This document shows, piece by piece, positions 16,057 to 24,158 of a DNA stretch of 41,806 bases. The stretch lies in the NCBI RefSeq assembly GCF_001280595.1, contig NZ_LITU01000070.1, positions 1 through 41,806 on the forward strand, read 5' to 3'. Numbering within the stretch: the first letter of the stretch is position 1; every line of letters begins with the position of its first letter. The position numbers and the translations under genes were made by a program. The DNA is from Paenibacillus xylanivorans (GTDB lineage Bacteria > Bacillota > Bacilli > Paenibacillales > Paenibacillaceae). The notes below the pieces were generated by a model that made no database searches, was not told the DNA's origin, and saw only the letters and a program-made list of their open reading frames with translations.

Positions 16057-18347
16057 TGCAAAACGAAAAAAGGCAAAATATTTTCTTTGTCATCACCATG
16101 ATCCTGATGTCGATTTATTTATTATGGCGGATGTTCTTTACATTGCCATGGGGAGAAGGCGTATTGAACGTCATCTTCGGCATTCTGCTCATTGTGGCTG
16201 AGACGGTAACCGTACTGACAACCTTTGAATTGTTCTTTCAAAAGATGCAAAAGGAACGTACGCAGCTCGATTTTCCCATCGTTCCTCCCGATTATTATCC
16301 AGATGTGGATGTGTTCATTGCCACCCATAACGAGCCGGTTGATCTGTTGTATAAAACCGTCAATGCTTGTACGTTCATGGATTACCCAGACAAGCAGAAG
16401 GTTCACATCTATCTGTGCGACGATGGAGCACGACCTGAGGTGGAGGAGCTTGCGAAGCAGTTTGGCGTTGGATATCTGGGTTTCCCCGGCAACAAGCATG
16501 CCAAATCAGGTAATCTGAATAATGCTCTGAGCAAAACCTCTTCCCCACTCATTGCAACCTTTGATGCAGATATGATTCCGCAACACACCTTTTTGATGAA
16601 AACCGTCCCGTATTTCCTGCTCTCCACATTTATAGAAGAGAACGGGCAATGGCGGCTTCGCCGTGAGGATGAAATGGATAGAAAGTTCAAGCTGGGGCTG
16701 GTACAGACCCCTCAGAGCTTCTACAATCCGGATCTATTCCAGTTTAACTTGTATGCAGAGCAAGGAATTCCGAATGAACAGGATTTCTTCTCCAGAGAAG
16801 TTAACATCCTGCGTAATGCCTCCAATGCGGTAGCCTATACAGGAAGCAATACGATCATTTCCCGGAAAGGCATGGAAGACATCGGAGGTTTTCCGCTGAA
16901 TACGATCACGGAGGACTTCGAGACAAGCATCCGCCTACAACAGGAAGGTTATATTACCTATGCGACTCAAGAGGTTCAAGCTGCCGGACAGACGACAACA
17001 ACAGTCCCGAGCATGATTAAGCAGCGGATTCGCTGGGCAAGGGGCATTATTCAGAGCTTGCAGAATACGCGTGCACCCTTATCCGAGAAGCTTCCTTTCT
17101 GGACGAGGGTAACCTATTTGAGCAGTTTCTTATACTGGTGGTCCTTCTTTAACCGGTTGATTTTCATTTTGGCGCCTATTTTATTTGCACTATTTGATTT
17201 TAAGATTGTAAACACTAGCTTTTGGCAAATCTTAATATTCTGGCTTCCATCCTATTTCTTCTACAGCGTATCGATGCGTTATCTGTCCAGCAATATTCGG
17301 AATCAGCGCTGGAGTCAGGTTATTGATACTATATTTATGCCTTATCTGATATGGCCGGTTCTTCTTGAAACGCTGGGCATTCGCGAAAAAAAATTCAAGG
17401 TTACGAACAAAAGCAGAGCAAGCGGTCGAAAATGGATGTCTGCTCTGTTATATGCACTTCCGCATATCTTCCTGCTCCTGCTATCGATTGCGGCTGTGAT
17501 TCGGTATGTTAACGGCAAGTACGGTATCGCGTTGTTCTTCAGCAGTATCATTATTTTCTGGCTCATTCACAATATGATTGCGCTGTGTTATGCCCTGTTC
17601 TTCATGGTCGGCCGTCGTGCATATCGGGAGACAGAGCGGATTCGGGCACAAGAGGATGTAACGATCCACGATCAGGACACGAATCTGCGTTATCAGGCCA
17701 AGACGGTAGATGTATCCGAACAAGGCATTGCCTTTTATGTACCGTATCCCATTTATCTGCCTGAGCAGAAGACGATCTCTTTGGTCGTAAAATCCGAGCG
17801 GTATGAGGCAAACCTTGATGCAGTTATCGTCTATGTAAAGCAGGATGGAGAAGGCTGGCGCTATTCTGCAACGGTTCAACCAATCGAGGAGACGGATAAC
17901 CGCCATTATATGCAAATCATATATGATCGTAAACACTCCTTACCAGAGCAAATGAACCTGTGGGATACGGCTTACGACGATATGCTTCGCAATGTGAAAA
18001 AACGTATTATTCAACCTAGATCGGATCAGCGGAAAATGCCGCGGCTTTCCTTGCAGCTTCCAGTCGATTTCACCAATCATGCGGGCTGTACGCTGCGCAG
18101 CTTCAATTATCGTTTCTTTTCCGCCACAGGTCTCCATGGTGATATTGCGGCAGGAGCGATCGTTACTTTTTATACGAAGAGTAATATTGAAGTCATTTTG
18201 CAGCATACGGGGAAAACAACAGCCAGTCATCGCGAAGTGCTTCTCTCGGTGGAGAATATTGATGATATCGTGGAGCGTGGCTTGATTGATCAATTGCTGA
18301 GCGATTTGACCTACCCACATGCCGAGCGTTTCACCAGAGAGGGTTAG
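16056..18347 (+). CDS. BcsA-like membrane glycosyltransferase with PilZ c-di-GMP-binding region
   Basis: GTG 16056 is preferred over ATG 16023: it overlaps the upstream stop (TAGTG) and follows AAGGAGG (16038-16044), whereas ATG 16023 lies inside the upstream gene. About 763 aa. Two N-terminal membrane helices precede a processive GT2 domain with all hallmark residues: DDG (near 120), DAD (near 170), TED (near 285) and QRIRW (near 323). Several membrane helices follow (about 345-525). A PilZ-like segment comes after (RETERIR and DVSEQGIAF, about 525-640), then a second basic motif (RKMPRLSLQLPVDF, near 659). This is the layout of cellulose/exopolysaccharide synthases switched on by c-di-GMP. 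No BcsB, endoglucanase or BcsC partner lies alongside, so the polymer is unknown. Confidence 0.9.
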   Translation: MQNEKRQNIFFVITMILMSIYLLWRMFFTLPWGEGVLNVIFGILLIVAETVTVLTTFELFFQKMQKERTQLDFPIVPPDYYPDVDVFIATHNEPVDLLYKTVNACTFMDYPDKQKVHIYLCDDGARPEVEELAKQFGVGYLGFPGNKHAKSGNLNNALSKTSSPLIATFDADMIPQHTFLMKTVPYFLLSTFIEENGQWRLRREDEMDRKFKLGLVQTPQSFYNPDLFQFNLYAEQGIPNEQDFFSREVNILRNASNAVAYTGSNTIISRKGMEDIGGFPLNTITEDFETSIRLQQEGYITYATQEVQAAGQTTTTVPSMIKQRIRWARGIIQSLQNTRAPLSEKLPFWTRVTYLSSFLYWWSFFNRLIFILAPILFALFDFKIVNTSFWQILIFWLPSYFFYSVSMRYLSSNIRNQRWSQVIDTIFMPYLIWPVLLETLGIREKKFKVTNKSRASGRKWMSALLYALPHIFLLLLSIAAVIRYVNGKYGIALFFSSIIIFWLIHNMIALCYALFFMVGRRAYRETERIRAQEDVTIHDQDTNLRYQAKTVDVSEQGIAFYVPYPIYLPEQKTISLVVKSERYEANLDAVIVYVKQDGEGWRYSATVQPIEETDNRHYMQIIYDRKHSLPEQMNLWDTAYDDMLRNVKKRIIQPRSDQRKMPRLSLQLPVDFTNHAGCTLRSFNYRFFSATGLHGDIAAGAIVTFYTKSNIEVILQHTGKTTASHREVLLSVENIDDIVERGLIDQLLSDLTYPHAERFTREG

Positions 18348-18358
18348 GAGAGATAGAG

Positions 18359-20212
18359 ATGCTGTTTATGCTTCAATTTGTGATGGGAGTTTTATTGATA
18401 TTCTCCTTTATTGGTTACATGCAGTTTGTTCGAAAGGCACTGTCCATACGTTGGGAGTTCATTCCTGTATTTGTGTTTTCCTCAATAGCATGTATAGTTT
18501 TTCTTAGCGGTTTGGCAGGGCAGCTCTACATTGGCAGCCTTGTCCTTCTCATCGTCGGATTACTATTGTATGGAGGGATGGTGTTTCTCGGTTTGCGCCG
18601 AGGAGCATCCTTTCGCATTTCTTTTTCCTTATTCCAGTTTTCATTTCTGGCTGGGACTTTCATCTTCTTACTGGTACTCTTCCAGAACCAATTGACGCAC
18701 TACGATAATTTTTCCCACTGGGCGATAGTCTTGAAGCAGGTGCTCAGTACCGATGCTTTTCCAACGCCGGATTCCAACCTAATTGATTTTAAAAACTATC
18801 CGCTAGGGACTTCGTCGTTTATTTATTATGTCTGTCGCTTTATGGGGCATGACCAGTCTGTGATGCTCCTGGCACAAGGGCTACTGATCTTTTCCTGTTT
18901 TTACGCCATGTTTGGCATTGTTTCCGAGAAGAAACGTTTTCTGCTGTACGCGTTTCTCGGACTTGGGTTATCTACACTGTCTTTCTTCAACCTTACGATT
19001 CGGATTACCAACCTGCTCGTAGATTTCTTGCTCCCCATCTATGCGCTAGCCATTCTGGCGGTAGTATACCAATATCGTCATGATATTAAGCGAGCGTGTA
19101 TTGTCGTACTCCCGCTTGCGGGTTTGCTGACGATCATTAAAAGCACTGGTATTATTTTTGCGGCCGTCGGCCTGATCTTCCTGGTGTATACATGGCTGAC
19201 ACACGGTCAAAAATCCGGTTGGAAAAATATACTCGCTGTGGTGGGAACGATCTGCGGCGTACTGATTCCTTACTTCGGCTGGAGCTGGCGAATGGCGACG
19301 GTGTTCCAAGGAGTAGATAATAAGTTCGATGTTGCTGCTTCCGGGATTCAATCCGGCAAAACGGCGGAGCAGATGCATGAGATTCTGTGGCTGTTCTTAA
19401 AATCGAGTACGGACCTTACGACACGGCCGGTCATTGGTATTGTCATTTTCCAGCTTGTAGCGATTGCAGCTTCGATATTTGCCTATGTAGTACTCAAGAA
19501 GAAGTGGAATTTGTGGAAAGCACTGATTGCGCTGGATGTTGTATTGTTACTGTATTATGCAGGAATTCTGGCGTTGTATCTCTTCTCCATGCCGCTGGAT
19601 GAGGCGATCGTGCTGGCAGGATTTGAGCGTTATGCGTCGAGTATTGTGGTGCTGTTCGCCGGTGGGCTGGTGCTGTGCGCTGCGATTGACCTAGAGCGTT
19701 CATTCCACTATCGGATTGGTGAAGTGCCTGATTTTCAAGCCTTCAAGACGGTCGAGACAAAGGGTCATTATCAAAAAGGAATTATTGGCTGTATGGCGAT
19801 TGCGGCGACCATCCTTTTATCGGAATACAATGGGATCGTCTCGATTGCCAAAACCTACGATACGACGCTTCCTTACAAAATCCATGCAGTAACCGGTGAT
19901 CGCTGGTATAAAGGTGGTCAGGAGGACAACAACAGGTATCTGTTCTACGCTTCGGATAAGGACCAGCAGGTCACGAATTATTACATGCAGTATGTCGGGA
20001 AGTATTTCTTGTATGCTCCGCATGTGGACGGGATCGTGTTGTTCTATGAGGATAATATGGACAATCTTCTGAGCGGTTACGATTATCTGGTCGTCGTGGA
20101 GACGGATCGTAACGCAAAGTGGTTGCTGAAAAAGCACTATGGCATTGACATGCAGGAAGGTATCTACGAAATTACCCGTTCCGGGGAACAGATCATTCTT
20201 ACGCTGACTTGA
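18359..20212 (+). CDS. Polytopic membrane protein, GT-C glycosyltransferase-like
   Basis: The protein has 617 aa. ATG 18359 follows AGGAG (18346-18350), 11 bases after the upstream stop, so it is translated from the same operon. About ten or more hydrophobic segments fill residues 1-500. After the third or fourth helix comes a polar loop, QLTHYDNFSHWAIVLKQVL, whose acidic residue and Trp recall the first extracytoplasmic loop of ArnT/PMT-type (GT-C) enzymes. A last helix is followed by an outer domain of about 110 residues (YDTTLPYKIHAVTGDRWYKG). With a polyprenyl-phosphate sugar synthase/GtrA fusion upstream, the likely role is transfer of a lipid-linked sugar outside the membrane. The assignment rests on topology and context, not on a diagnostic motif. 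Confidence 0.75.
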   Translation: MLFMLQFVMGVLLIFSFIGYMQFVRKALSIRWEFIPVFVFSSIACIVFLSGLAGQLYIGSLVLLIVGLLLYGGMVFLGLRRGASFRISFSLFQFSFLAGTFIFLLVLFQNQLTHYDNFSHWAIVLKQVLSTDAFPTPDSNLIDFKNYPLGTSSFIYYVCRFMGHDQSVMLLAQGLLIFSCFYAMFGIVSEKKRFLLYAFLGLGLSTLSFFNLTIRITNLLVDFLLPIYALAILAVVYQYRHDIKRACIVVLPLAGLLTIIKSTGIIFAAVGLIFLVYTWLTHGQKSGWKNILAVVGTICGVLIPYFGWSWRMATVFQGVDNKFDVAASGIQSGKTAEQMHEILWLFLKSSTDLTTRPVIGIVIFQLVAIAASIFAYVVLKKKWNLWKALIALDVVLLLYYAGILALYLFSMPLDEAIVLAGFERYASSIVVLFAGGLVLCAAIDLERSFHYRIGEVPDFQAFKTVETKGHYQKGIIGCMAIAATILLSEYNGIVSIAKTYDTTLPYKIHAVTGDRWYKGGQEDNNRYLFYASDKDQQVTNYYMQYVGKYFLYAPHVDGIVLFYEDNMDNLLSGYDYLVVVETDRNAKWLLKKHYGIDMQEGIYEITRSGEQIILTLT

Positions 20213-20262
20213 GATCATTGAGATTATCATTATAGTGGACTGGTTCCGATCAGGAATAGAAT

Positions 20263-20310
20263 AATAAAGAGGCAGATGCGGCGTTTAGCTTATATCTGCC
20301 TCTTTTATTT
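20263..20310. terminator. Terminator between convergent genes
   Basis: AATAAAGAGGCAGAT pairs with ATCTGCCTCTTTTATT around an 18-base loop. With A-rich and T-rich flanks it can serve the plus-strand glycan operon and possibly also the minus-strand SDR gene. Confidence 0.85.
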
Positions 20311-20367
20311 GAAGCATATGAACGTGTTTAGTGAACCTATTGAATAGCCACACGGCTCGTAGGCGAG

Positions 20368-21129
20368 TTATTCGATTAAATTTTTTGTTGCGTTATACAT
20401 CTGTTCTGCGTACTTGTCGATTTCATCCCGAGACATGCGTAAGCGAGCAACAGAAGTACCATAACCAACTTCCTTGTGGCCCTCTTCTAATCCCTCGAAA
20501 ATTCCATCTGCGAAGGCATCCAGTGGTTCTCCATTCGTATGCAGCCCTGCTCCACCCAGATCTGTACTTACTGCCGGAGGAGCAACTTCAATGACCTCTA
20601 CAGATGTATCCGAAAGCTGGTGTCTCAGGCTGATTGTAAAGGAGTGAAGGGCCGCTTTGGTAGCTGAGTATATCGGAGCAATCGCAAACGGCGTAAAAGC
20701 TAAGCCAGAAGTGACATTAATAATCGTCGCCGCTTCTTTGGTTGCAAGATAAGGAGCGAACAGCATGGATAGATGAAACGGTGCTTCAATATTCGTCATA
20801 ATTTCTTTATTGAAATAATTCCAATCGTTCTTCGCATCTGAATTAAGTACATTAAAACGTTGTTGGATACCGGCATTGTTGACTAATACATTTACTTCCG
20901 GATAGTTCGCGGTTACCCAATCAAACAATGCCACACGTTCGGATTCCATATTCAGATCATTCACATAAGTAATAAGACCTGGGTGTGTTTCTTTTGCATG
21001 TTGAAGTACATCTGCACGTCGACCCGTAACAATGACTGTATTTCCAGCTCTTAAGAAGCGTTCTGCAAATGCCAAACCGATCCCAGAGCTTCCGCCGGTA
21101 ATGAGTACTGTATTCCCTGAAAGTTTCAT
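20368..21129 (-). CDS. Short-chain dehydrogenase/reductase, DltE-like
   Basis: The protein has 253 aa; ATG 21129 follows AGGAG with about ten bases of spacing. It is a classical SDR: TGGSSGIG for NAD(P)H binding at residues 11-18, NNAG near 86, a catalytic Ser in NVTSGLAF near 138-145 and the YSATK catalytic Tyr/Lys near 155. The sequence pattern throughout resembles DltE-type oxidoreductases (LVNNAGIQ, SLRHQLSDT, EVAPPAVSTDLGG). The substrate is unknown. It lies 16 bases downstream of the MerR gene and is probably co-transcribed from the MerR promoter, so its substrate or a related stress may be what the regulator senses. Confidence 0.92.
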   Translation of the reverse strand: MKLSGNTVLITGGSSGIGLAFAERFLRAGNTVIVTGRRADVLQHAKETHPGLITYVNDLNMESERVALFDWVTANYPEVNVLVNNAGIQQRFNVLNSDAKNDWNYFNKEIMTNIEAPFHLSMLFAPYLATKEAATIINVTSGLAFTPFAIAPIYSATKAALHSFTISLRHQLSDTSVEVIEVAPPAVSTDLGGAGLHTNGEPLDAFADGIFEGLEEGHKEVGYGTSVARLRMSRDEIDKYAEQMYNATKNLIE

Positions 21130-21145
21130 TATATTTTCGCTCCTC

Positions 21146-21532
21146 TTATGCTTCTTTTTCTTCGTTTCTTTCCTTTATTTGATGGGTATAACGTGTGATT
21201 TTAAAATCAATCCCCTCTAGGGATTTCTGCATCAATGAAATTTCATCCAGTACCGCCTGCTTGTGATTTTGCATCATTTCAAGCCGGGCCTCAAGGGTAC
21301 AATTACCTTCTATGATCCAGTCCATATATTGCTTGATTTGACTAATGGGCATATGCGTGTTTTTCAAACAAACAAGGGTTTCCAATAAAGCCATTTGATT
21401 TTCTGAAAATAGTCGCCTGCCAGCATCATCACGCTCAATCATGGGCAGAAGTCCTTTTTTCTCATAAAAACGTAATGTTGAATCTGGAATATTCAATTTG
21501 GCTGAAGCTTCGCTAATGGAAAAATACTTCAT
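21146..21532 (-). CDS. MerR-family transcriptional regulator
   Basis: ATG 21532 is preferred to the in-frame TTG 21547, because that TTG is itself part of the ribosome binding site TTGGAGG. About 128 aa. The N-terminal winged helix (YFSISEASAKLNIPDSTLRF YEKKGLLP) is the canonical MerR reader head. It is followed by RRLFSENQMALLETLVCLK and a dimerisation coiled coil (LEARLEMMQNHKQAVLDEIS) with a short basic tail. No cysteine cluster for metal binding is present, so it is likely a small-molecule or stress sensor of the TipAL/BltR-like group. Its own promoter has MerR geometry, indicating autoregulation together with the downstream SDR gene. Confidence 0.93.
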   Translation of the reverse strand: MKYFSISEASAKLNIPDSTLRFYEKKGLLPMIERDDAGRRLFSENQMALLETLVCLKNTHMPISQIKQYMDWIIEGNCTLEARLEMMQNHKQAVLDEISLMQKSLEGIDFKITRYTHQIKERNEEKEA

Positions 21533-21574
21533 GTTGGAGACCTCCAAATGAGTTCTTACTCTGTCGACAGGTAT

Positions 21575-21605
21575 AGCATACGACTTAAACCATGGTTTAA
21601 GTCAA
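21575..21605 (-). promoter_or_regulatory. MerR-type promoter with palindromic operator in a 19-bp spacer
   Basis: On the minus strand, -35 TTGACT (plus 21600-21605) and -10 TATGCT (plus 21575-21580) are 19 bp apart, the over-long spacer typical of MerR-controlled promoters. A perfect 22-bp palindrome (21582-21603, core CTTAAACCATGGTTTAAG) fills the spacer and reaches into the -35 box. This is where the regulator encoded just downstream should bind and twist the DNA. Confidence 0.88.
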
Positions 21606-21718
21606 CAAAGGTGTTTAATTATTTTCTGGATGTAATAAGTCCACGGGTAAGGGAATCTTTTATTATCAAATTTTCATATTGTATAGCTAGTTAAATGAGA
21701 TACAATGCTATTATAGAT

Positions 21719-21741
21719 AAGGGCATCCACTGGATGCCTTT
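21719..21741 (+). other. Short hairpin upstream of the sensor kinase gene
   Basis: AAGGGCATCC pairs with GGATGCCTTT (9 of 10 positions) around ACT. It lies in the 21606-21808 intergenic stretch. It lacks a proper T-run and may be a leader hairpin or a relic terminator. Confidence 0.35.
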
Positions 21742-21808
21742 AAATATAGCAAAGAAAAGGGCTACATACACACCGAGGGTGTCGACATTAATTTAAAGTG
21801 GTGAGTGG

Positions 21809-23110
21809 ATGAAAGAATTGTACAGTCAGGTGAATCGAAAAACCTATTATATTTCCATGCTAACGCTCATCGCCCTTATGGTATCTGGATTAATATTATC
21901 GACGACAGAACTAAACGGGATTACCTTGGGGTATGTCATCCATTTTTCATGCGTGGCCATTCTAGCGGTTTGTTTGTTGATCTACCCAAAGCATGAAACC
22001 TTTTTTTTCAGAAAGGTCATCATTTTATTTGGCTTTGCTTATTTCTATACCCTGTTTTTCTTATATCCAGAGACATGGACTACCTATATTCTCATTTGTC
22101 TGATTCCTTCACTTGCCATTCTGTTTTTTGATTTAAAATTGTTTTATTTCTCCATCATTCTAAATGGATTATTAATATTGATTACGTTTGGTTATATCAT
22201 TCTGATTGATCAAGGTAATGTATATTCATATCTACATCATGATATCCTAGGAAACTTCATTAACATTATTGCGAGTCAGGTATTATTATTTCTCATCTTC
22301 CATTTATCCTTTAGTCGTATGAAAAAGCAGCAGCTCTACCATGAACAATTACAACAATCGGAGCGTTTAAAGATGATAGCTCATCTGACGGCAGCTGTTG
22401 CACATGAGATTAGAAATCCAGTAACCGTTGTTCGAGGTTTTTTGCAGCTATACAGAGAAGATCCTGCATTTGATGATCCAGTCAAAAACAAGTTTAAATT
22501 AATGATTGATGAGTTAAATACCGTTGAACAGATTACCTCCCAATTTCTAACCCTTTCCAAACCTAATAAAGATCAGAAGCCAGAAAAAGTGGATGTGAAT
22601 GATGCCCTTCAGAGCGTAACAGGTCTGGTCCGTTCCTATGCGATGTTATCTGATAATCAGATGCATATCGAGGCAGAAGAGGATTGCTTCATTTTTATTA
22701 ATCCAATTGAGTTTAAGCAGTTGATGATGAATTTAATTAAAAACGCTCTGGAAGCTTCGAATATGGGTAAGCCCGTCGCTGTCATTGCTAAGAGAAATCA
22801 ACATTATATCGAGATCAAAATCATTGATGAAGGGAGCGGAATGTCAGAGGATGAGGTGAAGTCGCTCGGGACGCCGTTTTATTCATTAAAAAGTAATGGC
22901 ACCGGATTAGGATTAATGATCTGTTTTAATATTGTGGAAAAATATGACGGGGGAATTAATTATGAGAGTATGAAAGGTGTAGGAACGACCGTTACGATTC
23001 GCTTCTTGGCTACGGATGGGGTACGGAAATACCATTCAGAGAACTGCCGGTTGGTGCGAGGCAGTGGGTATCCGAATCAAAAATCACCTCAGAGCAGGCC
23101 TCCGAAATAA
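21809..23110 (+). CDS. Membrane sensor histidine kinase, sporulation-kinase-like, with altered C-terminus
   Basis: The ORF has 433 aa. Six or so membrane helices occupy residues 12-170, with no large outer domain. The kinase core has the phospho-acceptor His near 199 in AVAHEIRNPVTVVRGFLQL, the N box NLIKNALEAS near 312, G1 DEGSGMSEDEV near 344 and G2 GTGLGLMICFNIV near 368. This layout and the lack of a neighbouring response regulator fit orphan kinases of the KinB/sporulation phosphorelay type. The domain ends normally at about residue 400 (GVGTTVTIRFLAT). The last 30 or so residues (beginning DGVRKYHSENCRL) are translated from the T-box stem I, so the native 3' end has been replaced. Enzyme activity could be intact. 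Confidence 0.88.
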   Translation: MKELYSQVNRKTYYISMLTLIALMVSGLILSTTELNGITLGYVIHFSCVAILAVCLLIYPKHETFFFRKVIILFGFAYFYTLFFLYPETWTTYILICLIPSLAILFFDLKLFYFSIILNGLLILITFGYIILIDQGNVYSYLHHDILGNFINIIASQVLLFLIFHLSFSRMKKQQLYHEQLQQSERLKMIAHLTAAVAHEIRNPVTVVRGFLQLYREDPAFDDPVKNKFKLMIDELNTVEQITSQFLTLSKPNKDQKPEKVDVNDALQSVTGLVRSYAMLSDNQMHIEAEEDCFIFINPIEFKQLMMNLIKNALEASNMGKPVAVIAKRNQHYIEIKIIDEGSGMSEDEVKSLGTPFYSLKSNGTGLGLMICFNIVEKYDGGINYESMKGVGTTVTIRFLATDGVRKYHSENCRLVRGSGYPNQKSPQSRPPK

Positions 23111-23228
23111 TAGTAGACGGGCCCGGTATTCTACCGTTATATAGAAGCATCGTTGTTGGACGATGGCAGAGAGGGTGTATTCATTTATACACCAATCAGG
23201 GTGGTAACGCGGAATAGACTCCGTCCCT
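23010..23228 (+). promoter_or_regulatory. T-box leader (tRNA-sensing riboswitch) lacking its terminator
   Basis: Stem I: ATACC (23029-23033) pairs with GGTAT (23067-23071). Above it are the AGAGAA bulge, CTGCC/GGCAG and the conserved GGTTGGTGCGAG apical loop. The likely specifier is ATC (23083-23085, Ile) before ACCTC, with ACC (Thr) at 23086-23088 as the alternative. Stem III is CGGTA/TACCG (23124-23136) followed by the usual GTTATATAG. The T-box itself is AGGGTGGTAACGCGG (23198-23212), closing with CCGTCCCT (23221-23228) as antiterminator. The expected AGGGACGG plus T-run is absent; the next bases are AATGGGTATG, which begin the GNAT frame. The 5' part overlaps the end of the kinase ORF. 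Confidence 0.85.
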
Positions 23229-23229
23229 A

Positions 23230-24045
23230 ATGGGTATGTGGCAAAAGTTTGGTGTAAAAGATCGAGTGCTTCGTCAGAATATGTTTATGGCGGATGAAGT
23301 TCAGTACAATCTTATCCATCGTATTTGCGAGTCAGAGCGTTCAATCTGCCTAAAAGCATCTAATGAAACAATGATCTTTGCCCAGTCCGAAGGGCACAAT
23401 GCTTGGTTGTGGATTTCCAAAGAACTTGCAGCTGATCCAAAGAACAAGCTTGTGCAAGAACTTTTAGAATTTCTCAAGGGAAATGAGCTTCCGGGGATAT
23501 CAGGAGATCAGGTGATTGTTGAACACTTTGCTGAGGCATACTCAAAGGCTAATGGGCTTCAATTCGTTCCTTATATGATTATGGAATCCTACGTTTGTTC
23601 AGAGGTAAGAAAGCCAGCTCATGTAGAAGGTATATTGCACCTAGCTACAAGACAGCATTTGGAGACAGTGGCGGAATTTTTAGCTGGCTTCTCAGAAGCA
23701 GCTTATGGAGTCAAAGTAGAACCGTCTAGTCAAATCGCAGCAGCAGAGTCGGCTATAGAAACAGGTAATTTTTATCTATGGTTAGTAGGTGGTCACCCTG
23801 TATCCATGGCTAATATTGCACATCGCTCTCCAAGACATGCGAGAATTAATGCAGTATATACACCGTCTGCCTTTCGTAAGAAAGGATATGCAAGTGCAGT
23901 TGTGGCAGAATTATGTTCTATCCTCATAGCAGAGGGTTTAGATCCGATGCTATATGCTGATTTGAAGAACCCTGATGCGAATAAGGTTTATCAAAATATA
24001 GGTTTTGTTGAAAGCGGTCAAGTGGCTGACATTAAATTTAAATAG
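23230..24045 (+). CDS. GNAT-family N-acetyltransferase
   Basis: The longest frame starts at ATG 23230, two bases after the T-box antiterminator, without any ribosome binding site; ATG 23236 and ATG 23281 are no better. Up to 271 aa. The C-terminal 130 residues are a GNAT fold: HPVSMANIAHRSPRHARINAVYTPSAFRKKGYASAVVAELCS contains the acetyl-CoA pyrophosphate-binding R/Q-x-x-G-x-G/A equivalent (RKKGYAS), and LYADLKNPDANKVYQNIGFV is the closing motif. The N-terminal half is a degenerate GNAT-like or lid domain. The substrate is unknown. The gene's 5' end and any promoter appear to have been lost or replaced at the T-box junction. Confidence 0.85.
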   Translation: MGMWQKFGVKDRVLRQNMFMADEVQYNLIHRICESERSICLKASNETMIFAQSEGHNAWLWISKELAADPKNKLVQELLEFLKGNELPGISGDQVIVEHFAEAYSKANGLQFVPYMIMESYVCSEVRKPAHVEGILHLATRQHLETVAEFLAGFSEAAYGVKVEPSSQIAAAESAIETGNFYLWLVGGHPVSMANIAHRSPRHARINAVYTPSAFRKKGYASAVVAELCSILIAEGLDPMLYADLKNPDANKVYQNIGFVESGQVADIKFK

Positions 24046-24061
24046 GAGAAAAGTAGTTTAG

Positions 24062-24131
24062 AGCATGACATCACTGAGAATCAATTGTAGGCATATACAG
24101 CATTCTTATCTTGATTCTCAGTGGCATGCTT
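24062..24131. terminator. Long inverted repeat between convergent genes
   Basis: AGCATG and CACTGAGAATCAA pair with TTGATTCTCAGTG and CATGCT around a 26-base loop, with small bulges. There is no clean T-run on either strand. Its location between the GNAT gene and the convergent minus-strand gene suggests a bidirectional terminator. Confidence 0.6.
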
Positions 24132-24158
24132 ATCACTCATGTTGGTAAGTCTTATCCA

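Noticed and set aside
21779..21785. TGTCGAC as a Spo0A box upstream of the sensor kinase
   Set aside because: It differs from TGTCGAA, and the same TGTCGACA also occurs in the MerR leader at 21562; too short to support.
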